A stretch of 9,283 bases of DNA, taken from Spirochaetia bacterium (GTDB lineage Bacteria > Spirochaetota > Spirochaetia > Treponematales > Treponemataceae). The notes under the pieces were generated by a model that was not told the DNA's origin, searched no databases, and saw only the letters and a list, made by a program, of their open reading frames with translations. Of the stretch, positions 6,458 through 9,283 are shown piece by piece. The DNA is taken from NCBI GenBank assembly GCA_900769325.1, contig CAAGGF010000071.1, positions 1 through 9,283 on the forward strand, in the 5' to 3' direction. Each line of letters starts with the position of its first letter. Position 1 is the first letter of the stretch. The translations under genes and the position numbers were made by a program.

Positions 6458-7534
6458 TCAATCGAATTTATTTAGTGCTTCAAGCATTTTATTTGCAATT
6501 GCCTGTGAAAGTAATGGTGGTACTGCATTGCCGATTTCAAGCCTTTTCATACTATCAGAACCATAGAAGATGTAATCATCAGGAAAACTCTGTAATCGAG
6601 CTCCTTCTCTGATAGACATTGCACGTGAGTCTCGCGGATGTATACAACGAGAAGATGATGGACAAGCGAAGTTTCTTGTAATTGTTGTAGAAGGTTTCTT
6701 CCACCAAAGTTTTGCATATGTATTTCCATAGCCGCTTTTTGGGCGTATATCTTCTGGTAAATCATCTTTACTTTGACCATCTTTCAAGGTTTCCATTATT
6801 TTTATTAAGTGCTCTCCATTTTTTGGTGCAGAATGTTCAGATGGTTTTTCTAAATTTTTTCTCATTAATTTTAAGAACTCATTATTCGCGTCTGATAAAT
6901 ATGAATTATTTTCTTCCCCACTTTTTATACATGGCAAGTCTCCTATAGCATCTTCCAATGTAACATAAGGTTTTAACCCTTCTCCATGTGTTGGTGATGG
7001 ATATTCAAAATTATTAGCCCCCTTAAATCCAACTAAAATTACTCTTTCACGATGTTGAGGTACTCCAAAATCAACAGCATCAAGCAATTTATATTTTAAA
7101 GTATATCCAATCATCTCAAATTCTGATTTTATTCGTTTAAAAAGATTCCCATGATCCATACTAAGAATTCCGCTCACATTTTCGAATACAAACGCTTTAG
7201 GAGATAAAATTGTCAAAATTCTTTTATATTGCATGAACAAATTTGCTCTTGCATCCATTTGCCGTTTTCCTAAAGTTGAATATGATTGACAAGGCGGTCC
7301 GCCAACAACAAGATCAATTTTTTTATCTTTTAAAACTTCTTTTAATTTTTCTTCAGTTAAATCATTTATATCACAATTTAACATAGCAACATCCGGGTGA
7401 TTTTTTGAATAAGCAATAGCAATATCTTTTTCAATTTCGTTAGCGGCTAAAATATTAAATTCTTCAAGTTTTGAAAAACCATAACTAAGACCACCTACAC
7501 CTGAAAATAAATCCATTACATTGTATTTATGCAT
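6458..7534 (-). CDS. DNA (cytosine-5) methyltransferase, second of pair (M2)
   Basis: It transfers a methyl group from SAM to C5 of cytosine at its target site. Motifs appear in canonical order (numbering from the upstream ATG 7540): FSGVGG (I, 12-17), GPPCQSYS with catalytic Cys84 (IV), FENVSG (VI, 119-124), QHRERV (VIII, 162-167), a long variable region of about 180-290 with the target-recognition part, REGARLQSFPDD (IX, 311-322) and IGNAVPP (X, 336-342). The stretch HPRDSRAMS before motif IX is common in this family. The gene is complete at 358 aa from ATG 7534, which I prefer because GAGG (minus strand of 7544-7547) lies nine bases before it; ATG 7540 is only three away. It overlaps the end of the first methyltransferase and so is translationally coupled to it. 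Confidence 0.94.
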   Translation of the reverse strand: MHKYNVMDLFSGVGGLSYGFSKLEEFNILAANEIEKDIAIAYSKNHPDVAMLNCDINDLTEEKLKEVLKDKKIDLVVGGPPCQSYSTLGKRQMDARANLFMQYKRILTILSPKAFVFENVSGILSMDHGNLFKRIKSEFEMIGYTLKYKLLDAVDFGVPQHRERVILVGFKGANNFEYPSPTHGEGLKPYVTLEDAIGDLPCIKSGEENNSYLSDANNEFLKLMRKNLEKPSEHSAPKNGEHLIKIMETLKDGQSKDDLPEDIRPKSGYGNTYAKLWWKKPSTTITRNFACPSSSRCIHPRDSRAMSIREGARLQSFPDDYIFYGSDSMKRLEIGNAVPPLLSQAIANKMLEALNKFD

Positions 7535-8486
7535 TATCATCTACCTCGGTTAATGTTTTTACTATATTTTTTGCAATTCTATTCACTACAGGAACACAAA
7601 CGGAATTTCCAATTTGTTTGTATACTTCTTTTTCATATTTTTCTGGAAATAGAAAATTTTCAGGAAATCCTTGAAGTCTAGCACATTCACGAATAGTCAT
7701 TAACCTTACAGAAAAATCATCATAAAAAAATGGAATTCTTTCAAATCTACTTCCCATTGCGGCCAATAATGTTGGACAGATACCTTCCATTCCTTTTGAC
7801 AACCCCCAATCTGTGAATCTATAAACTCTTTTTCTATCTGTCATATATTCCATCATTCTGCCCCACATTCGATGTCCATCCATATAATACTTATCATTTT
7901 TCTTATCTTTATCAAATAAATCAAAAGCTGTTTTTGTTAAAGGAATTTCCTCAGGAAAACGAAAGTTTTTAAGATCTTCTACATTTTGAAAAGCAACTAT
8001 ATATATGCGATTCCTTTGTTGAGGAATATCTCCAAAAAATTTGGCATTCATAATTTTATAAGTTCCATGATAGCCTAAATTTTTTAAAGTATCTTTAATC
8101 ACTTCAAAAGTTCTTCCTTCATCATGTTTGATTAAGTTTGCAACATTTTCAAAAAAAACAACACGAGGCTTTACCTTATTTATAACGCGTGCTGTTTCAA
8201 AAAATAAATTACCCCTTGGATCTTCAAATCCTTTTTGAAGTCCTACCGATGAAAAAGCCTGGCAGGGAAAACCAGCTGTGAGAATATCCATTTTTGGGAT
8301 AGAGTCTAAATCAATTTCTTGAATATCACCTTCAACAAGATAGTCATCACCAAAATTTAGTCTGTATGTCTTACATGCATATTTATCGATTTCATTTGCC
8401 CAAACTAATTTACAATTATTTTGCTTAAATGCAAGACATATTCCTCCAATTCCTGCAAACATACTACCTACAGTGTATCTTTTCAT
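7527..8486 (-). CDS. DNA (cytosine-5) methyltransferase, first of pair (M1)
   Basis: The 319-aa enzyme has all core m5C motifs: FAGIGG (I, 10-15), GFPCQAFSS with catalytic Cys75 (IV), FENVANL (VI, 112-118), PQQRNRIYIV (VIII, 155-164), a target-recognition region of about 180-258 (containing CPTLLAAMGSRFERIP), RLMTIRECARLQGFPENF (IX) and QIGNSVCVPV (X, 291-300). Its recognition region differs in length and sequence from that of the neighbouring methyltransferase, so the two should recognise different sequences or different strands of one asymmetric site. It is first in the leftward operon; no canonical Shine-Dalgarno and no clear C-box is visible upstream, so its control is probably not C-dependent. 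Beyond motif strength, the paired context with a C gene and an endonuclease makes the assignment secure. Confidence 0.95.
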   Translation of the reverse strand: MKRYTVGSMFAGIGGICLAFKQNNCKLVWANEIDKYACKTYRLNFGDDYLVEGDIQEIDLDSIPKMDILTAGFPCQAFSSVGLQKGFEDPRGNLFFETARVINKVKPRVVFFENVANLIKHDEGRTFEVIKDTLKNLGYHGTYKIMNAKFFGDIPQQRNRIYIVAFQNVEDLKNFRFPEEIPLTKTAFDLFDKDKKNDKYYMDGHRMWGRMMEYMTDRKRVYRFTDWGLSKGMEGICPTLLAAMGSRFERIPFFYDDFSVRLMTIRECARLQGFPENFLFPEKYEKEVYKQIGNSVCVPVVNRIAKNIVKTLTEVDDNA

Positions 8487-8775
8487 TTGGAAGCCCCGAA
8501 TTCTACATAAAGCCTAAACGCTTGTTTTAATTGAGATTTTATAAACACTATTGTAAAGAAAAATTATCATAAAATATAAAAGTTTCATAATTAATTTTAT
8601 GAAGTGCGATATTATTATTTCATTTGCAAGTTCTTTTTCAACGAATAAGCATATCTTTAGCAGAACGATTTAACCATTTTTTAGCTAATAAAAATGATTT
8701 CTTATTATATATAATGTCAATATTAATGACAATCTCAATCAAGGCAAACGCCTATAATATTTAAAGTATCTCATT
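8487..8775. other. Intergenic stretch upstream of M1
   Basis: Very AT-rich DNA without an intact gene. It should contain the methyltransferase promoter, but I could not pick one with conviction: TAGAAT on the minus strand at 8505-8500 lies 13 bases before the start and lacks a good -35. The only other content seen is the possible coding remnant at 8638-8751 and the word AAGGCAAACGCC (8741-8752), repeated at 9211-9222. Confidence 0.5.
8638..8751 (-). pseudogene. Possible C-terminal remnant of a lost gene
   Basis: On the minus strand a frame from just after a TAG (8754-8752) to TGA at 8640-8638 encodes 37 residues containing IDIIYNKKSFLLAKKWL followed by NRSAKDMLIR. The amphipathic helix-like, lysine-rich sequence looks like a real protein end rather than random AT-rich translation, and it has no start codon or binding site. 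I do not recognise the parent. Chance is a serious alternative for so short a frame. Confidence 0.25.
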
Positions 8776-8804
8776 TTGACAAACCCAAGGAATCGTAGTA
8801 ATAT
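8776..8804 (+). promoter_or_regulatory. Near-consensus rightward promoter without a gene
   Basis: A perfect TTGACA (8776-8781), an exact 17-bp spacer and TAATAT (8799-8804, 4/6) form the strongest -35 box in the window. Transcription would start near 8811, at the first base of a perfect hairpin. No intact gene lies downstream in the window. Confidence 0.55.
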
Positions 8805-8810
8805 ATTGAC

Positions 8811-8948
8811 GCTGACAGATTCAAAATATGTCAGCACTCTTTCCTTACCGTGCAGAAAAAAAATCCATTATAACTAAGTGTACGGTCTCACCTAACTAGA
8901 TTTTTCAAATACTCTACCTACATTGACTTCACACTCTAACTAGAGTAT
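8811..8948 (+). ncRNA. Candidate small RNA starting with a hairpin
   Basis: The predicted transcript opens with GCTGACA (8811-8817), an 11-nt loop and TGTCAGC (8829-8835), a perfect 7-bp stem. A second dyad, ACTCTA-AC-TAGAGT, lies at 8933-8946. A 23-codon frame from ATG 8828 (MSALFPYRAEKKS...) overlaps the hairpin, ends at 8899 and lacks a binding site. The 3' end is arbitrary because no intrinsic terminator is seen. A leader or operator for a gene since lost is the alternative. Confidence 0.3.
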
Positions 8949-8973
8949 ACTCCCTATTACTGAAGGTTTTCAC

Positions 8974-9083
8974 ACCATAAGCCAGTATGTCACGGTTCGT
9001 AAGATAACTTGCTATGATTCGTAAGATAATATGTTACAGTTTGTAAGATAGTATGTTATGTTTCGTAAACTGTTATGTTACAG
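8974..9083 (+). repeat. Tandem 22-bp repeat, five units
   Basis: Units start at 8974, 8996, 9018, 9040 and 9062, with an exact 22-bp period. The consensus is TTCGTAAGATA followed by GTATGTTACAG. The second to fourth units are very alike, the fifth has AACTG in place of AGATA/G, and the first has 15 of 22 matches. A decayed piece (CCTATAACC...ATGACAG) follows. Each unit contains GTAA...TTAC, a weak inverted repeat. Confidence 0.85.
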
Positions 9084-9095
9084 CCTATAACCAAC

Positions 9096-9137
9096 ATGAC
9101 AGGATTTTGTCATTCCGAACTTGATTCGGAATCCCAC
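9096..9137. repeat. Palindromic dispersed repeat, intact copy
   Basis: Two adjoining hairpins: ATGACA-GGATTT-TGTCAT (9096-9113) and the perfect ATTCCGAA-CTTGA-TTCGGAAT (9112-9132), ending CCCAC. Positions 9109-9136 match the reverse complement of 649-676 at 26 of 28. This is a dispersed intergenic repeat of the kind found in many copies per genome. Confidence 0.75.
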
Positions 9138-9159
9138 TTATAGGTCTTTACAACCGTCT

Positions 9160-9252
9160 GTGGGATGCTGATGCCCCAGGCACGTGAGTGCCGCGTTAAA
9201 TAATTTCCTTAAGGCAAACGCCCTTGTGGCGTAAACGAGTTCAGCATGACAC
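9160..9252. repeat. Related palindromic repeat with a 60-bp insert in its loop
   Basis: GTGGGATGCTGA at the left and TTCAGCATGACAC at the right are the arms of a repeat built like the 9109 copy (GTCAT...GAAC-loop-...ATCCCAC), but inverted and with GCT/AGC in place of the CC/GG core. About 60 bp sits between them. It contains two small perfect hairpins, GGCAC-GTGA-GTGCC (9179-9192) and ACGCC-CTTGT-GGCGT (9218-9232), and the word AAGGCAAACGCC (9211-9222) also present at 8741-8752. Confidence 0.55.
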
Positions 9253-9273
9253 GGGGTTTATTCACCATGACAC
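9246..9273 (+). repeat. Paired ATGACAC words at the window end
   Basis: ATGACACGG (9246-9254) and ATGACACAGG (9267-9276) are 21 bp apart. They continue the ATGACA theme seen at 9096 and upstream of metF; the array may run on beyond the window. Confidence 0.4.
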
Positions 9274-9283
9274 AGGCTTTTTA

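Noticed and set aside
6430..6948. Small frames on both strands overlapping M2
   Set aside because: They overlap the clear methyltransferase motifs in another frame and resemble no protein family.
8487..8600. C-box controlling the methyltransferase operon
   Set aside because: No sequence resembling the GAC-ATAGTC half-sites was found there, so C control of the methyltransferases is not supported.
8828..8899. 23-codon peptide gene behind the orphan promoter
   Set aside because: It starts inside the hairpin, has no Shine-Dalgarno and no recognisable product; kept only as a note under the candidate RNA.
8974..9083. CRISPR array
   Set aside because: The 22-bp units abut directly with no unique spacers, and no cas gene is near.

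Overview
The window is an AT-rich bacterial chromosome segment. Gene content and style suggest a host-associated spirochaete, probably Treponema: a MetF-type reductase, a YdcF-family membrane protein, a radical SAM protein with a B12-binding-like domain coupled to a TIGR02757 protein, an Ig-like lipoprotein, and many ATTCCGAA/TTCGGAAT intergenic repeats. The genus is an inference; no rRNA or other marker gene is present.

Left part (1-5050) is ordinary chromosomal content. A lipoprotein gene, cut by the window edge, reads leftward from about 496. metF reads rightward (764-1654). A three-gene leftward operon (TIGR02757 protein, radical SAM protein, YdcF-like protein; 5013 down to 1666) has overlapping or nearly touching genes. 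One good sigma-70-like promoter sits directly at its first start codon.

Middle part (about 5050-8490) is a complete type II restriction-modification island that looks even more AT-rich than the left genes. A 74-aa controller (C) protein and a 282-aa putative restriction endonuclease form a rightward operon behind a recognisable C-protein operator. Two DNA cytosine-5 methyltransferases form a leftward, translationally coupled operon that converges on it. A 56-nt imperfect hairpin lies between the two operons. The inferred logic is that the methyltransferases protect the host first, while the C protein builds up and then switches on its own operon with the endonuclease. Two m5C methyltransferases next to one endonuclease suggest an asymmetric target with one enzyme per strand, as in HgaI.

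Right part (8487-9283) has no intact gene. It holds a possible protein C-terminal remnant, a near-consensus rightward promoter whose predicted transcript begins at a perfect hairpin (candidate small RNA), five tandem units with an exact 22-bp period, and palindromic dispersed repeats. One of those repeats appears to carry an inserted segment in its loop. A copy of the same repeat lies upstream of metF in the opposite orientation.

Two promoter-start arrangements (metF and the TIGR02757 gene), and more weakly the C gene, put the predicted transcription start at or within a base or two of the start codon. This suggests leaderless mRNAs.
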